Source: Pseudomonadota bacterium
GTDB lineage: Bacteria; Pseudomonadota; Alphaproteobacteria; Azospirillales; Azospirillaceae
Length of the DNA: 64,000 nucleotides
Direction: 5' to 3'
Assembly: GCA_023423695.1 (NCBI GenBank)
Contig: JAFAFA010000105.1
Coordinates: 1 to 64,000, forward strand
The position numbers were made by a program, and so were the translations under genes. How positions within the stretch are numbered: the first letter of the stretch is position 1; each line of letters begins with the position of its first letter. Positions 62,808 through 64,000 of the stretch are shown one piece after another. The notes under the pieces are model-generated. The model was given only the letters and a program-made list of their open reading frames with translations, did not search any database and was not told where the DNA came from.

Positions 62808-63985
62808 AGGCGCTCTGCTGGAACGGAACCAACGACCTGCGGGTGGAGCGGGTGCCCGACCCGGTTCTGGTGAATCCGCATGACGTGATCGTCAAGGTGG
62901 CGCTGTCGTCGGTCTGCGGGTCCGACCTGCATCTGATCGACGGATATGTCCCCACCATGCGGCCCGGCGACATCATCGGCCACGAATTCCTGGGTGAGAT
63001 CGTCGAGAAGGGGCCGGAGGTTCGCTACCTCAACCGCGGCGACCGGGTCATCACCATCTCGGTGATCGGCTGCGGCCATTGCGGCCATTGCCAGCATGGC
63101 GAAAGCTCGCTGTGCGACAACTCCAACCCCAACCCGGACTATGCCCGCACCGCCTACGGCCATTGCGGCGCCGGCATCTTCGGCTACAGCCACGCCTTCG
63201 GCGGCTATGCCGGCAGCCATGCCGAATACATCCGGGTACCCTATGCCGACTTCAACGCCGTCCGGGTCCCGGAAGGGGTGAGCGACGAGAAGGCGCTGTT
63301 CGTGTCCGACGCGGTGCCGACCGGCTACATGGCCGCCGACATGGCCGGCATCAAGCCGGGCGACGTGGTGGCGGTGTGGGGCTGCGGCGGCGTCGGCCAG
63401 ATGGCGATCCGCAGCGCCTATCTTCTGGGGGCGGAGCGGGTGATCGGCATCGACCGCTTTCCCGACCGGCTGCGTGCCGCCCAGATGAAGGCGGGGGCGG
63501 AGACGCTGGACTACAGCCGCGTCGACATTTTCGACGCGTTGCAGGCGATGACCGGCGGGCGCGGTCCCGATGCTTGCATCGACGCCGTCGGCATGGAGGC
63601 CGACAGCGCGTCCAACCCGGTTGAGGACCTGTACGACCGCGCCAAGCAGGCGGTGGGGCTGCAGACCGACCGGCCGGCGGTGCTGCGCCAGATGATCGAG
63701 AGCTGCCGCAAGGGCGGCACACTGTCGATCGTCGGCGTCTATGGCGGGCTGATCGACAAGTTCCCGATGGGGGCGGCGATGAACAAGGGCCTGACCTTCC
63801 GCATGGGCCAGCAGAACGGCCAGCGCTATGCCGAGCGGCTGTTCGAGCACATCCGCAAGGGCGAGTTGGACCCGTCATACCTGCTGACGCACCGGATGCC
63901 GCTGGACGAAGGGCCGCAGGGCTACCGCATGTTCAAGGAGAAGACCGACGATTGCATGCGCGTCGTCTTCGCCCCGCAAGGTTAG
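62804..63985 (+). CDS. Zinc-dependent alcohol/formaldehyde dehydrogenase
   Basis: A medium-chain dehydrogenase of 393 residues, the size of glutathione-independent formaldehyde dehydrogenase. Catalytic zinc ligands: Cys38 (SSVCGSDLHL) and His60-Glu61 (IIGHEFLGEI). Structural zinc: Cys90, 93, 96 and 104 in GCGHCGHCQHGESSLCD. The NAD loop is VVAVWGCGGVGQMAIRSA, and the TFRMGQQNGQRYAERLFEHI end is typical. ATGA overlap with the SRPBCC gene implies coupled expression. Substrate preference is not shown. The gene ends 15 bases before the window edge. Confidence 0.92.
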   Translation: MKALCWNGTNDLRVERVPDPVLVNPHDVIVKVALSSVCGSDLHLIDGYVPTMRPGDIIGHEFLGEIVEKGPEVRYLNRGDRVITISVIGCGHCGHCQHGESSLCDNSNPNPDYARTAYGHCGAGIFGYSHAFGGYAGSHAEYIRVPYADFNAVRVPEGVSDEKALFVSDAVPTGYMAADMAGIKPGDVVAVWGCGGVGQMAIRSAYLLGAERVIGIDRFPDRLRAAQMKAGAETLDYSRVDIFDALQAMTGGRGPDACIDAVGMEADSASNPVEDLYDRAKQAVGLQTDRPAVLRQMIESCRKGGTLSIVGVYGGLIDKFPMGAAMNKGLTFRMGQQNGQRYAERLFEHIRKGELDPSYLLTHRMPLDEGPQGYRMFKEKTDDCMRVVFAPQG

Positions 63986-64000
63986 AAGAGAAGGGAGAGC

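Overview
This 64 kb window is a high-GC chromosomal segment from an alphaproteobacterium. It most resembles Azospirillum or a close relative in the Rhodospirillales. The evidence is codon use, the MucR-family regulator, two chemoreceptors, an H+-pyrophosphatase, a CBP3-type cytochrome bc1 chaperone, and alphaproteobacterial gene neighbourhoods (tolA-tolB-pal-cpoB-tilS-ftsH; glyA-nrdR; the rib/nusB/thiL cluster; rpmF-plsX-fabH-ihfA-merR-tRNA-Pro; yqeY-dnaG-rpoD-tRNA). This placement is inferred from the sequence alone. Most of the window is conserved core genome. I see no prophage, insertion sequence, CRISPR array or integron.

Layout. 1-7.3 kb: cell-envelope Tol-Pal operon, then tilS and ftsH. 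7.3-14.3 kb: an unrecognised 387-residue protein, fabI, a YihY-type membrane protein, a CbpA-like J-protein, a glycine-zipper lipoprotein, pdxH and a CDF metal transporter. 14.5-23.7 kb: sensing and signalling (a soluble chemoreceptor, MBL hydrolase, anion permease, GAF/HD-GYP protein, hypD with an FNR-type box, universal stress protein, CHASE3 chemoreceptor). 23.9-28.4 kb: small accessory genes (acetyltransferase, FliL-like exported protein, DUF892 ferritin-like protein, small secreted protein, mucR) with the longest non-coding stretches. 28.5-39.6 kb: one-carbon, nucleotide-regulatory and riboflavin/thiamine genes plus hppA. 39.7-44.8 kb: bc1 chaperone, fatty-acid/phospholipid initiation, IHF, MerR and tRNA-Pro. 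45-54 kb: ohr/ohrR peroxide pair, hydrolase, prmB, arsC-like, serA, EamA transporter, carA. 54.3-64 kb: yqeY, dnaG, rpoD, tRNA-Ile2, an ECF sigma/anti-sigma pair, a hydrolase, and a translationally coupled SRPBCC/zinc-dehydrogenase pair.

How genes work together. RibD, RibE, RibBA and RibH supply most of riboflavin synthesis, but the GTP cyclohydrolase II half of RibBA has lost its zinc cysteines, so that step must be encoded elsewhere. TilS and its probable substrate tRNA-Ile2(CAU) both lie in the window. The ohr and ohrR promoters share a palindrome that is a good OhrR operator candidate. hypD carries a perfect TTGAT-N4-ATCAA site, implying low-oxygen control.

The observations that best deserve follow-up are: a hairpin that buries the Shine-Dalgarno of an alpha/beta hydrolase; a minus-strand terminator with no gene feeding it (candidate small RNA, 26.5-26.9 kb); two FliL-like paralogues outside any flagellar cluster; the degenerate RibBA; the inverted rib-hppA block; and three related C/G-rich intergenic hairpin elements. 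I found no convincing wholly new multi-gene system.
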